A stretch of DNA of 64,000 nucleotides from Psychromicrobium lacuslunae (GTDB lineage: Bacteria > Actinomycetota > Actinomycetes > Actinomycetales > Micrococcaceae), in NCBI RefSeq assembly GCF_000950575.1, contig NZ_CP011005.1:2418001-2482000 (forward strand). The letters are read 5' to 3'. A program made the translations under genes and the position numbers. Under the pieces are notes generated by a model. That model made no database searches. It had not been told where the DNA came from and was given only the letters and a program-made list of their open reading frames with translations. Positions 34,913-43,572 of this stretch are shown piece after piece (position 1 is the first letter of the stretch; every line of letters starts with the position of its first letter).

Positions 34913-35794
34913 ATGGCTGTCTATCTTGATCCGCCGCGCTGGCCCGCGCACGGCACCATGTTTTCGCATCTGATTTCCAACCAGTCACTGGAAGAACTTC
35001 ATAGCTTTGCCGCTACGGCTGGCATTCCAGAACGCGCCTTCGATCGTGATCACTACGATGTGCCGATGCGACGACGTGCTGAACTGATTGCCTTAGGGGC
35101 CATCCCCGTCGAGGGCAGCGAGCTCACCAGATTGCTGATCGCCAGCGGTTTACGCGTGCCGGCCCGGCTGCGCAGCGAGTCGCTGGAAACCGCGCTCAGC
35201 TTACGCTGGAGAGCCTTGTTGCCCGGTACCGATGACATTGCCGCCGAGCTGCTGGAGCGCTGGGCCGAACCGCACCGGCACTATCATTCCCGAACCCACC
35301 TCTTGGCTGTGCTGGAAGCGCTTGAACTGATCACCGCTGAGCTCCCCCGAACCGTGCTGCTAGCCGCCTGGTTTCACGACGCGGTTTACCAGGGCGTGGC
35401 CGGGCAAGACGAAGAAGATTCGGCCCGGCTCGCCGAAATTCTCCTTAGCCCGCACCTCCCCGGCAACGAAGTAGCAGAAGTTGCCAGATTAGTCCGGCTC
35501 ACCGTGCACCATGACCCGAAGCCTACTGACCACAACGGCGCCTTGCTTTGCGATGCCGACCTCGCTGTGCTCGGCGGTAGCGCCGAAGAATACGCGCGTT
35601 ATCGCAGGGCGGTCCGCCAGGATTACGCCGATATCGCCGAATCGGACTTTCGACGCGGCCGGGCTGCCGTGTTGCAACAACTTTTGGCACTCAAACCGCT
35701 TTATCACACCGAACAGGCCCGGCAGCTGTGGGGTGATCAAGCAGTCAGCAACCTCAGCGAAGAACTCGCCGAGCTGAGCAACCCCCAGGCCTGA
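34913..35794 (+). CDS. DUF4031 domain fused to HD-type phosphohydrolase domain
   Basis: This 293-residue protein has an N-terminal DUF4031 segment (VYLDPPRWPAHG, then SNQSLEELHSFAATAGI, FDRDHYDVP and RRRAELIALGA; about 1-85). The C-terminal part (about 100-280) carries metal-ligand motifs HYHSRTHL, LAAWFHDAVYQG, VHHDPKPTDHNG and CDADLAVLGG. That is the pattern of HD-like predicted metal-dependent phosphohydrolases. The HD part probably cleaves a phosphate ester of a nucleotide or metabolite, and the role of DUF4031 is unknown. The deoD gene downstream makes a nucleotide substrate thinkable, but this is speculation. Confidence 0.82.
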   Translation: MAVYLDPPRWPAHGTMFSHLISNQSLEELHSFAATAGIPERAFDRDHYDVPMRRRAELIALGAIPVEGSELTRLLIASGLRVPARLRSESLETALSLRWRALLPGTDDIAAELLERWAEPHRHYHSRTHLLAVLEALELITAELPRTVLLAAWFHDAVYQGVAGQDEEDSARLAEILLSPHLPGNEVAEVARLVRLTVHHDPKPTDHNGALLCDADLAVLGGSAEEYARYRRAVRQDYADIAESDFRRGRAAVLQQLLALKPLYHTEQARQLWGDQAVSNLSEELAELSNPQA

Positions 35795-35818
35795 TTCGCT
35801 CGGTGACACAATAGAGCT

Positions 35819-36268
35819 GTGTTGGAAAGACTTAGTGGCTCTTGGTCCGGCTCAGAAATCATGTTCGACTCGCCCTGGTCAGCAGCAGGCACTGCCTCGG
35901 GCCAGTTCAGTTTCAGCCATTCCCCGGTGGGTGTCTGGCTCCGTGAATACCGGCAACAACGGGCGGACGGGAGTGAATTCCTGGCCCACGAGGTGTATCA
36001 GCAGCAATCCAACGGTGAAATCTGGCTCTTCGGCTTCGATACCTTCGGTTTCGCGCCCCTAGAACCGGCCCGCGGGCGACTCGATGGCAACACCTTGACC
36101 CTGCTCAAGGCAACCCCACGCGGACAGGCGCGGCACTGCTGGACTATTGCTGATGCGCTTGACTATCGGGTTGATATTTCGGTTCAGGACTCCGCGGAGT
36201 TCCTTCCATTCTTGCAAGCAAGCTACCGGCGAGAGACGGCTTCCCCATCAGCCCCACCGCTAAGCTGA
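35819..36268 (+). CDS. DUF1579-like lipocalin-fold protein
   Basis: This 149-residue cytoplasmic protein has a GTG start at 35819. [14 protein letters not shown] at the start and the regular beta-rich pattern ([49 protein letters not shown]) resemble DUF1579 or nitrobindin-like small beta-barrels. The ligand is unknown. It is followed after four bases by deoD, and the two are probably translated from one transcript. Confidence 0.6.
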   Translation: MLERLSGSWSGSEIMFDSPWSAAGTASGQFSFSHSPVGVWLREYRQQRADGSEFLAHEVYQQQSNGEIWLFGFDTFGFAPLEPARGRLDGNTLTLLKATPRGQARHCWTIADALDYRVDISVQDSAEFLPFLQASYRRETASPSAPPLS

Positions 36269-36272
36269 GCAT

Positions 36273-37001
36273 ATGTCTGTTCATTTAGCTGCCCAGCCCG
36301 GCGAAATCGCACCGCACGTCCTGATGCCCGGAGATCCGCTGCGCGCGCAGTGGATTGCTGAGACTTTCCTGGAGGACGCCCAGCAGTACAATACGGTGCG
36401 CAATATGTTTGGCTACACAGGTCATTATCAAGGCCTGCCGGTGTCTGTTCAAGGCAGCGGGATGGGGCAGCCGTCAATGTCGATCTACGCCACCGAATTA
36501 ATGCAGGACTACGGCGTGAAAACCATTATCCGGGTCGGCACCTGCGGCGCTATTTCGCACCAAGTGAATCTTCGCGACGTGATTATTGCCAATACCGCCT
36601 CAACTGATTCGGCGATGAATCGACTGCGTTTTCACGGCATTGACTTCGCTCCGGGGGCGGATTTCGCGCTACTGCGACATGCCGTCGAGGTGTCCGAAGA
36701 ACGAGGCCTCAGCAGTAAGGTTGGCGGTTTATTCTCCTCGGACCTGTTCTACAACGACCGTCCCGAACTCGCCATGCAGCTGGCCGACTACGGGGTGCTG
36801 GCCATTGAGATGGAAGCCTCCGCACTCTACACCCTGGCGCTCAAATACGGTGTTCAGGCGCTCACCGTGGCCACCGTATCGGACCATATCCTGACCGAAG
36901 AAGCCACCAGCGCCCAGGAACGTCAAGAAACCTTCAGCGCCATGATCGAGCTCTCCCTGGAAGCGGTGAAGCGCAACGCCCAGGCAACTGCCACGGGCTG
37001 A
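36273..37001 (+). CDS. deoD: Purine-nucleoside phosphorylase (hexameric type)
   Basis: This 242-residue enzyme splits purine nucleosides to base and ribose-1-phosphate for salvage. The phosphate-binding [40 protein letters not shown], the base-binding [16 protein letters not shown] and VSDHILT are all conserved, and length is that of bacterial DeoD. It has no adjacent deoA/B/C genes; its nearest neighbours are the small beta-barrel protein and the YccF protein. Confidence 0.96.
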   Translation: MSVHLAAQPGEIAPHVLMPGDPLRAQWIAETFLEDAQQYNTVRNMFGYTGHYQGLPVSVQGSGMGQPSMSIYATELMQDYGVKTIIRVGTCGAISHQVNLRDVIIANTASTDSAMNRLRFHGIDFAPGADFALLRHAVEVSEERGLSSKVGGLFSSDLFYNDRPELAMQLADYGVLAIEMEASALYTLALKYGVQALTVATVSDHILTEEATSAQERQETFSAMIELSLEAVKRNAQATATG

Positions 37002-37058
37002 ACGAGATTAGGGGTTTTCCCTGATGTCGCAGTAATCCGAAAAGAGGAGAATAAGAAC

Positions 37059-37460
37059 GTGAAAGCGATTCTTAACGTCATTTGGTTGGTCTTCGGCGGT
37101 CTGTGGTTGGCGCTGGGTTATTTTCTCGCCGGTGTAGTGTGCTGCATTCTGATTATCACCATCCCCTGGGGCATTGCCTCTTTCAGAATTGCAGGCTACG
37201 CGCTCTGGCCCTTCGGCCGGACAGTGGTCGACAAGCCCAAAGGCCCCGGGGTGGTCGCCACGCTGGGAAATGTGATCTGGTTGCTAGTCGCTGGGATCTG
37301 GATTGCCATCGGCCATGTCCTGACCGCCATCGCGATGGCCATCACGATCATTGGCATCCCGCTGGCGATTGCCAATCTCAAGCTCATCCCGGTCTCGCTC
37401 ATGCCACTCGGCAAGATGGTGGTCCCCACCGACCGGCCCTTCGTCTCGACCTACCGCTAA
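37059..37460 (+). CDS. YccF domain-containing membrane protein
   Basis: This 133-residue inner-membrane protein has a GTG start and AGAGGAG upstream. It carries a duplicated pattern characteristic of YccF proteins: NVIWLVFGGLWLALGYFLAG and later GNVIWLLVAGIWIAIGHVLT, each followed by a segment of type ITIPWGIASFRIAGYALWPFG / ITIIGIPLAIANLKLIPVSLM. The molecular function of the family is not known. It appears to be a single-gene transcript. Confidence 0.88.
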   Translation: MKAILNVIWLVFGGLWLALGYFLAGVVCCILIITIPWGIASFRIAGYALWPFGRTVVDKPKGPGVVATLGNVIWLLVAGIWIAIGHVLTAIAMAITIIGIPLAIANLKLIPVSLMPLGKMVVPTDRPFVSTYR

Positions 37461-37574
37461 GCAAGGACGCCCACACAAACCACCGACTCACAGCACCAAG
37501 CTGCAGCAGCACCTCGGACGCAACGCCTTCTGACGCGAACAGTCATCGAGAACGGTCATCGGGAAAAATAAATC

Positions 37575-37605
37575 TTGTGTTGGAGTGCACTCCAGGTCCT
37601 ACGCT
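37575..37605 (+). promoter_or_regulatory. MerR-type promoter with 19-bp spacer and central dyad
   Basis: TTGTGT (37575-37580) and TACGCT (37600-37605) are separated by 19 bases, the unusually long spacer of MerR-activated promoters. The spacer holds the perfect palindrome GGAGTGCACTCC (37582-37593). The expected transcription start, about seven bases after the -10 box, falls on or next to the ATG at 37612, so the mRNA would be leaderless. Confidence 0.75.
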
Positions 37606-37611
37606 GAATAG

Positions 37612-38139
37612 ATGAGCACACAGCAGCGGACAATCAAGGCTTCCAAACCGAGCGTCTTGAAACCGGCAAGGGCCGATACACCGGCAGCCGCAGCAGACGA
37701 ACCCGGCGAGCAGATCCTTTCGATATCCGATGTCTCTGAAGCAACTGGGCTGAGTCAGGACACACTTCGTTGGTATGAACGCGAAGGTATGTTCCCCCAT
37801 ATCGCCCGCGGCGGAGATCGACGCCGGAAATACAACCAGGACGACTTGGCCAGGATTATGTTGCTGGTCAAGCTACGCCGTACCGGGATGTCGGTGCACG
37901 ATATGCAGCGCTTCGTGCATCTACTGGCGGGCGGAAAAGAAACTCACCAGGAACGCATGACGCTGTTGCTGGAGCATCGGATCAAGGTACTCGCACAGCT
38001 TGAGCAGGTGAGGTCGGACCTTGAGATGGTCGACCTCAAAATCGCTCACTACGACCAACTGATCTCTCTCGATCAGGACTGTATTGCTGAGCAAAACCCC
38101 CTTAAAACAAATGAATCGAAGGCGACTAATGAGCATTAA
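37612..38139 (+). CDS. MerR-family transcriptional activator
   Basis: This 175-residue protein has a disordered 35-residue N-terminal extension and then a MerR winged helix (SISDVSEATGLSQDTLRWYEREGMF, RKYNQDDLARIMLLVKLRRTGMSVHDMQRFV). A dimerising coiled coil follows (EHRIKVLAQLEQVRSDLEMVDLKIAHY). It lacks the Cys residues of metal or SoxR sensors. The aldo/keto reductase gene overlaps its end by 11 bases, so it probably activates itself and that enzyme in response to a reactive aldehyde or other small compound. No Shine-Dalgarno site is visible before the ATG, in line with a leaderless transcript. Confidence 0.9.
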   Translation: MSTQQRTIKASKPSVLKPARADTPAAAADEPGEQILSISDVSEATGLSQDTLRWYEREGMFPHIARGGDRRRKYNQDDLARIMLLVKLRRTGMSVHDMQRFVHLLAGGKETHQERMTLLLEHRIKVLAQLEQVRSDLEMVDLKIAHYDQLISLDQDCIAEQNPLKTNESKATNEH

Positions 38140-39130
38140 TCTCGGCGACAATTTCCAGGTCAGCTCGCTGGGCTTCGGCGGCATGGCCCTCACCCCGGTG
38201 TACGGACCCAGCGATCCGACTGAGGCTCTAGCCACCCTGAATCATGCGGTCGACGTCGGTGTCAGCTTCATCGACACGGCCAATGTTTATGGCATGGGCA
38301 GCAATGAAGAACTCATCGCTAAGCTGCTCAAATCCCGCCGCGACGAGGTCCAGCTGGCCACTAAATTCGGTATCGCCAGTAATCCGGCAACCGGTGGCCG
38401 AGAGGTGCGCGGCGATCCGGCCTACGTCAAAGAATCTGCGGCCGCCAGCCTCAAACGTTTAGATACCGAGGTGATCGACCTTTACTATCTACACCGGCTT
38501 GACGCCCGGGTACCTATTGAAGAAACCGTTGGCGCGATGGCCGAACTAGTGCAGGAGGGAAAAGTGCGCCATTTGGGTCTCTCCGAAGTGACAGCGTCGG
38601 AGTTGGAACGCGCTACAGCTGTGCACCCCATCGCCGCTGTACAAAGTGAGTGGTCCATTTGGAGTCGCGATGTAGAGCAGAGCGTGGTTCCAGCGTCCGC
38701 TCGCTTGGGCGTTGGCTTCGTGCCCTACTCGCCCTTAGGCCGCGGCTTCCTCACCGGCACCCTGGCCGCCAAAAACCTTGCTGAGAACGACTTCCGCCGC
38801 CAAATTCCCAGGTTCGACGGCGACGCCGTTGACGCCAACCAAGCGGTCGTCGAAGTGATCCGCCGGGTCGCCAGCGAACTCAGGGTCGGCGAGGCCGAAG
38901 CCACCCCGGCGCAGGTCGCGCTGGCTTGGCTATTAACTCAAGGCAGGCGATTTGGCCTGCCAGTAGTACCAATTCCAGGCACCAGACGTGCCGCGCGAAT
39001 CGACGAAAACCTCGGTGCTGTCACTCTCGAACTGAGCGACGCTCAGCTCGCTGCCCTGGATGAGGCAGCGGATGCGGTGGTTGGCAGCCGTTCCAATACC
39101 CCGAACTGGGTGTCATCGGACCGCGAATAA
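38129..39130 (+). CDS. Aldo/keto reductase
   Basis: This NAD(P)H-dependent oxidoreductase is of the AKR13/YajO-like type, about 333 residues starting at ATG 38129 inside the MerR gene, with AAGG upstream. An in-frame upstream TTG at 38084 is not favoured. Active-site residues of the fold appear as FIDTANVYG (Asp, Tyr), LATKFGI (Lys) and YYLHRLD (His). The cofactor-binding end is VVPIPGTRRAARIDENLGA. Substrates are probably aldehydes or ketones. The MerR partner suggests inducible detoxification. Confidence 0.92.
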   Translation: MSINLGDNFQVSSLGFGGMALTPVYGPSDPTEALATLNHAVDVGVSFIDTANVYGMGSNEELIAKLLKSRRDEVQLATKFGIASNPATGGREVRGDPAYVKESAAASLKRLDTEVIDLYYLHRLDARVPIEETVGAMAELVQEGKVRHLGLSEVTASELERATAVHPIAAVQSEWSIWSRDVEQSVVPASARLGVGFVPYSPLGRGFLTGTLAAKNLAENDFRRQIPRFDGDAVDANQAVVEVIRRVASELRVGEAEATPAQVALAWLLTQGRRFGLPVVPIPGTRRAARIDENLGAVTLELSDAQLAALDEAADAVVGSRSNTPNWVSSDRE

Positions 39131-39134
39131 GACC

Positions 39135-39161
39135 GTTATTTAGACCAGAAGGCTAAATAAC
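39135..39161 (+). terminator. AT-rich hairpin after the aldo/keto reductase gene
   Basis: GTTATTTAG (39135-39143) pairs with CTAAATAAC (39153-39161) around a 9-base loop, directly after the stop codon. It is a weak terminator candidate separating this gene from the amino-acid permease. Confidence 0.45.
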
Positions 39162-39257
39162 TAGCAAATAACTGCGCAGTAAACTCCGGCCAGGCTACAC
39201 TGACTTTCCGACGAAGAATGGCTTTAGGTAACAAACAACGACGTTCTGGAGGCAGAG

Positions 39258-40697
39258 ATGGCACGCGTAGCCAATCCCTATTCGATCTGGCGGCGCAAGC
39301 CGGTCGATGAGATCGAAGAAGAAAGTGGCAAGAGCGGACTCAAAAAGAGTCTTGGCCTCTGGCAACTGACCGCAATCGGCGTCGGCGGCATCGTCGGCGT
39401 CGGGGTGTTCTCGCTCGCCGGGTTGGTCGCGCACGGCGACGCCAATAACCCGGCGGTCGGACCGGCGGTGTTGATCTCCTTCTTGATCGCCGGGGCAGCC
39501 TCCGCGGCGGCGGCGCTGTCTTACGCGGAGTTCGCCGGCATGGTTCCCCGCGCCGGTTCTGCCTACACCTACGGTTATGTGGCGCTCGGCGAGGCCGCCG
39601 GCTGGTTCATCGGCTGGGATCTTTTGCTGGAGTACATTGCCATTGTCGCGGTGGTGGCAATCGGGATATCCGGCTACTTTGACGCCTTCCTTTCCGGTTT
39701 CGGCGTGCATTTGCCCGATTGGATGTCACAAACCGCTGACTCGCCCGGCGGTCTGATTAATCTGCCTGCGATTGTGATCTGCCTGCTCGTTACCTTCATT
39801 CTGAGCCGTGGCACCAAGGCCTTAGGGCGCTTTGAAATCATTGCCGTGGCGCTCAAAATCCTACTGATTCTGTTCATTGTCGGTCTCGGGCTGTTCTACA
39901 TCAACACAAATAACTACTCGCCGTTCATGCCCTTTGGTTTCGGACCGGTGATCGCCGGTTCAGCGACTGTGTTCTTCGCCGTGTTCGGTTACGACGCAAT
40001 GAGTACCGCGGCGGAGGAATCAACCGACGGTAAGAAGCACATGCCCAAGGCTATTGTGCTGTCGCTGATCATCGCCATGGTGCTCTACGTCGGTGCCACC
40101 CTGGTGCTCACCGGCATGCAGAACTATCAGGACATCGATCCCAAAGCCGGCTTCGCCTCCGCTTTCACCAGCGTCGGACTGCCGGTAATTGCCACCATTA
40201 TTTCGGTCTTCGCGGTGATCTCGATCATTACGGTGATGCTCACCTTCCTGCTCGGTGTCACCCGAGTCTGGTTCTCGATGAGCCGCGACGGCCTCTTGCC
40301 GAAGTGGTTCTCTCAGGTGGATCGCCGCGGTGTGCCACAGCGGGTGACTTGGATTGCCGGGGTGGGCTCAGCCGTATTAGCTGGCATCTTCCCGATCCGC
40401 GAAGTAGCCGATCTGACGAATATTGGCATCCTGGCGGCCTTCGTGGTGGTGTGCGTTTCGGTTATTGTCTTCCGCTACACCAAGCCCAACACCCCGCGCA
40501 CCTTCCGGCTGCCCTGGATGCCGGTGGTGCCGGTCTTTGGCGTGCTGGCCTCGGGATATCTGATCGCTCAACTGCACTGGGAGACCTGGCTGCGCTTCGT
40601 GGTCTGGCTGATCGTCGGTCTGGTGGTTTACTTCTTCTACGGTCGTAAGCACTCGCTCATGAACCCGGATAGCCCCCGTCATCAGCTGAAGAAGTAG
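39258..40697 (+). CDS. APC-superfamily amino-acid permease
   Basis: This 479-residue, about 12-helix transporter is of the cationic amino-acid / YfnA-like branch. Helix 1 has the substrate-binding GVGGIVGVGVFSLAG, helix 3 follows AGMVPRAGSAYTYGYVALGEA, and helix 6 has FGYDAMSTAAEES. A cytoplasmic basic N-terminus (RVANPYSIWRRKPVDEIEEE) is typical. The substrate cannot be fixed by eye. It is followed after 18 bases by a small membrane-associated protein and then HutD, possibly as one transcript. HutD neighbours suggest histidine, but this remains a guess. Confidence 0.9.
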   Translation: MARVANPYSIWRRKPVDEIEEESGKSGLKKSLGLWQLTAIGVGGIVGVGVFSLAGLVAHGDANNPAVGPAVLISFLIAGAASAAAALSYAEFAGMVPRAGSAYTYGYVALGEAAGWFIGWDLLLEYIAIVAVVAIGISGYFDAFLSGFGVHLPDWMSQTADSPGGLINLPAIVICLLVTFILSRGTKALGRFEIIAVALKILLILFIVGLGLFYINTNNYSPFMPFGFGPVIAGSATVFFAVFGYDAMSTAAEESTDGKKHMPKAIVLSLIIAMVLYVGATLVLTGMQNYQDIDPKAGFASAFTSVGLPVIATIISVFAVISIITVMLTFLLGVTRVWFSMSRDGLLPKWFSQVDRRGVPQRVTWIAGVGSAVLAGIFPIREVADLTNIGILAAFVVVCVSVIVFRYTKPNTPRTFRLPWMPVVPVFGVLASGYLIAQLHWETWLRFVVWLIVGLVVYFFYGRKHSLMNPDSPRHQLKK

Positions 40698-40715
40698 GCC
40701 AGCTAAGCTGGGGCT

Positions 40716-40946
40716 ATGCGCAGAAAAGTAGATTGGCTCGAGTTCGGCCTGTGGATTGGCGGGTTCGTACTGATCTTTGTGCTGCTCTCGCTGGTCAATT
40801 GGCCGTTCTTACTGAAGATGCTGGCAGCGATTGTGCTGTCTTTGGTTTTCAGCGTGATTTCCAACCGGATTCGGCGGTATGTACAGCGCCGCCGCAGTGA
40901 ACCAAAACGCATCCGGGTGATCAGCGTAGAAACGGTTGATGACTAA
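40716..40946 (+). CDS. Small two-helix membrane protein (DUF4229-like)
   Basis: This 76-residue protein has two hydrophobic segments (LEFGLWIGGFVLIFVLLSLV and FLLKMLAAIVLSLVFSVI) and a strongly basic C-terminus (RIRRYVQRRRSEPKRIR). The topology resembles the DUF4229 group of actinobacterial proteins, but similarity is too weak to be sure. The next gene starts within its stop codon (TAATG), so the two are translationally coupled. Confidence 0.6.
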   Translation: MRRKVDWLEFGLWIGGFVLIFVLLSLVNWPFLLKMLAAIVLSLVFSVISNRIRRYVQRRRSEPKRIRVISVETVDD

Positions 40947-41500
40947 TGCCAGTGGTGCGATATCGAGAGCTAAAGTCTCAGCGCTGGCTAAACGGTGGCG
41001 GGGAGACCAGAGTGCTGGCTTCGGCGACCGGGCCAGATGGTGACTTTGACTGGCGAATCAGTATCGCCGAAGTCAACAAGGCCGGGGAGTTTTCCGAGCT
41101 GCCTGGGATCGACCGGATCATCACCCTGATCGACGGCGAGTTCCTGATGCTCACCGTCGACGGCGTGGAACAGGGCTTGGAACGCTACCGACCGTTCCGA
41201 TTCTCGGGCGATGCCGCGACCAGCGCGGAGCTGCCGACCGGGCCGGGAATGGATCTCAATCTGATGACAAGACGCGGCAGCTACCGGGGTTTCGTTACGG
41301 TCTTGGAAATCTCGAAAAAGCGCCCGCACCCAGTCTTCGAAGATCAGTGGGCAGTGTTGCTGCAGGGCTCAGCACAGCTTGCCGACGGTAGCCAGCTTGA
41401 GCGTTTCGACGCGGTGCAGGGCGCCGCTACACCGCCGGAGATCAGCGGTCGTGGTTTTATCGCGGTGATCAGCTTGGAACCTGAGCCTGCCAGCGACTAA
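40946..41500 (+). CDS. hutD: HutD family protein
   Basis: This 184-residue cupin-like protein opens RYRELKSQRWLNGGGETRVLA and has FDWRISIAEVNKAGEFSELPGIDRIITLIDGEF, the hallmark of the HutD/Ves family. In Pseudomonas HutD is thought to limit over-induction of histidine use; Ves in E. coli has no firm function. No hut genes are visible nearby. The gene is coupled to the small membrane protein before it and ends at a clear bidirectional terminator. Confidence 0.88.
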   Translation: MPVVRYRELKSQRWLNGGGETRVLASATGPDGDFDWRISIAEVNKAGEFSELPGIDRIITLIDGEFLMLTVDGVEQGLERYRPFRFSGDAATSAELPTGPGMDLNLMTRRGSYRGFVTVLEISKKRPHPVFEDQWAVLLQGSAQLADGSQLERFDAVQGAATPPEISGRGFIAVISLEPEPASD

Positions 41501-41517
41501 GGAATAATTTGGCGTAG

Positions 41518-41556
41518 AAAATGCCCGCTACCTGATCAGGTAGCGGGCATTTTTGG
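41518..41556. terminator. Bidirectional intrinsic terminator between hutD and the helicase gene
   Basis: AAAATGCCCGCTACCTGA (41518-41535) is followed directly by its perfect complement TCAGGTAGCGGGCATTTT (41536-41553) and one more T. An A run on one side and a T run on the other make it a textbook terminator for both convergent genes. Confidence 0.95.
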
Positions 41557-41578
41557 CTAACTTTCTCGCGCTGTGAAG

Positions 41579-43183
41579 TTAGCGTGCACGGCGTGCGTTT
41601 GAGGCCGGCGCGCCAGCGCGACGCGGCCCGGACGGTCGGCTGCGACGCTGCGCCGGAGCCGCGCTACGCTCGGTCCGGCCACCGGTCGAGGTGCCCGGAG
41701 CCGAAGTACCTCGGTTGGCACCGCCCTGGCTGGAGCCGGGCTGAGCTCCGCCGCGCGGCGCTGAATCCCTGCGGCCACCGGCGGGAGCGGCACCACCGCG
41801 ACGACCGTTGCTCTGGCCACGGCTCGTCTCGGAGCCGAAACGCGGCGCCTGCGGCTGGTCTCGACGTCGTTCCTGTCGGTTGCCAGCGGCCGGTGCTGGC
41901 TGGACTTGGCGGCGAGCCCGCTTACGCTGCGCATTCGCCCCGGTGGATTTACCTTGCCCTTGCTGCGGGGCCTTAGCAGCGAGCAGGGCGGCGCGAGTGC
42001 GCGGATCGACACGATCGGCGACATCGCCAACGAGCTTGGCAATCAGCGGTGAGGTTGCTGTTACCTTCTCAAAGGCCACATCGACGCCAGCCGCGCGCAT
42101 TAGCTTCTTGACGTCCTGCTGCTGTTCGGGCAACGAAATGGTCACCACGGTACCTTCGGAGCCGGCCCGTGCGGTGCGGCCGGAGCGGTGTAAGTAGGCT
42201 TTGTGCTCGGTGGGCGGGTCGACGTGGATGACCAATTCGACGTCGTCGACATGCACCCCGCGAGCTGCCACATCGGTAGCTACCAGCACCCGAACATCTC
42301 CGGAGGAGAACTCGGCGAGATTGCGATCTCGCGCATTCTGCGACAGGTTACCGTGCAGATCAACCGCGGGAATACCAGCGTCGGTCAAGGTTTTCGCCAA
42401 TTTGCGGGCGTGGTGTTTGGTCCGCATGAACAGCACGCGGCGACCCTTACCGGAGGCCAGCTCAACAATCAGCTGTTTTTTGACGCCTTGATCGGCAACC
42501 GCGAGCACGTGGTGCTCCATCGTGGAAACAGCCGCTTTGGGCTCATCCACCGAGTGAGTCACCGGTGAGTTCAAGTAGCGCTGCACGATCTTGTCCACGC
42601 CATTATCCAGCGTGGCTGAGAACAACAGACGCTGACCCTGACTGGGTGTGGTGTCGAGCAGCCGCTTCACCACCGGCAAGAAGCCAAGGTCAGCCATATG
42701 ATCTGCTTCGTCAAGAACAGTGATCTCCACCGCTTCGAGAGAAATAATTTTCTGCCGCATCAGGTCTTCTAGGCGCCCCGGGCAGGCAATCACGATGTCG
42801 ACACCGGCGCGCAGCGCGCGTTCCTGACGTTGCTGCGAGACGCCGCCGTAGATCACCGTGGTGTTCAGTCCGAGCGCCTGGGCTAAGGGTTCTACCGTGG
42901 CGTTGATCTGGGTCGCCAGCTCTCGGGTGGGCGCCAGGATCAGGCCGAGCGGGCGGCCTGGCTTGCGCCGGTACGCAGCCTCGGCCTCGGCCAGTCGGGC
43001 CACCAGGGGCAGCCCGAAAGCCAGGGTTTTGCCGGAACCGGTACGGCCGCGGCCCAGAACGTCTCGACCACCGAGGGAGTCGGGCAGGGTCTTGCTTTGA
43101 ATCGGGAAGGGCGTTGAGATGCCTTGGGCATCGAGCACGGAAACTAAGGACTTGGGCACGCCCAAGGAAGCAAAGGTTTGCAA
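41579..43183 (-). CDS. DEAD-box ATP-dependent RNA helicase
   Basis: I start this gene at TTG 43183 (QTFASLGVPKSLV follows), the usual beginning in this family; an upstream GTG at 43255 would add 24 unconserved residues. Motifs in order are Q-motif PFPIQSKTL, motif I GRGRTGSGKT, Ia PTRELATQ, Ib CPGR, II DEAD, III SAT, and VI HRSGRTARAG. Past about residue 410 the protein is a long basic Arg/Gln/Gly/Pro/Ala-rich tail, a likely RNA-binding disordered region. Such helicases help in ribosome assembly and mRNA turnover, especially in the cold. The gene stands alone, convergent with hutD. Confidence 0.93.
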   Translation of the reverse strand: MQTFASLGVPKSLVSVLDAQGISTPFPIQSKTLPDSLGGRDVLGRGRTGSGKTLAFGLPLVARLAEAEAAYRRKPGRPLGLILAPTRELATQINATVEPLAQALGLNTTVIYGGVSQQRQERALRAGVDIVIACPGRLEDLMRQKIISLEAVEITVLDEADHMADLGFLPVVKRLLDTTPSQGQRLLFSATLDNGVDKIVQRYLNSPVTHSVDEPKAAVSTMEHHVLAVADQGVKKQLIVELASGKGRRVLFMRTKHHARKLAKTLTDAGIPAVDLHGNLSQNARDRNLAEFSSGDVRVLVATDVAARGVHVDDVELVIHVDPPTEHKAYLHRSGRTARAGSEGTVVTISLPEQQQDVKKLMRAAGVDVAFEKVTATSPLIAKLVGDVADRVDPRTRAALLAAKAPQQGQGKSTGANAQRKRARRQVQPAPAAGNRQERRRDQPQAPRFGSETSRGQSNGRRGGAAPAGGRRDSAPRGGAQPGSSQGGANRGTSAPGTSTGGRTERSAAPAQRRSRPSGPRRAGAPASNARRAR

Positions 43184-43572
43184 GAAAATAACTTTCAGGC
43201 TTGGCCTTCCGCAGCTCAGGCTTCGAAAGGCACGTCCCTCATGGCCGGTTGGCACAAGGGTTCGCCGAAGAAAAGCTGAGTAGCTGTGCGGTCAACCGCG
43301 AGGCGGGACCGAACTTTCGCGTTCATCGACGCAGGATGCACACAACAATGGCGCATCCAGTACTTCTATTCTATCAGCGATCAATGAATTGATTGACCGG
43401 TGGGCACCGAGGGCCGGGAAGCACCGGCTCGACGCCAAACTATCGATCACCTAAGAGGTTCGAATATTCGCTAAATCCGGAATATCCAAATAAATATTCG
43501 GAACTTCTGATTAATTGCCGAATCTTAATGTGATAATAATCTCAATCGTCGATCATAAGCCGTAGGAGAATC
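43184..43572. promoter_or_regulatory. AT-rich divergent promoter region with CGAATATTCG palindrome
   Basis: This 389-base gene-free region separates the helicase gene from the PLP-enzyme gene. Its right part (43450-43560) is strongly AT-rich. It contains the perfect palindrome CGAATATTCG (43461-43470) and related half-sites GGAATATCC (43479-43487) and AAATATTCGG (43492-43501), spaced so as to suggest a regulator binding site in front of the PLP-enzyme gene. No riboswitch fold is recognisable. The left part has no feature I can support. Confidence 0.5.

Noticed and set aside
41584-42197. Overlapping plus-strand frames opposite the helicase tail
   Set aside because: They mirror the Arg/Gly/Pro-rich low-complexity tail of the helicase and have no independent support.
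43256-43572. Possible SAM or other riboswitch before the PLP enzyme gene
   Set aside because: No conserved aptamer helices or consensus loops could be found; the region is mostly AT-rich promoter-like sequence.
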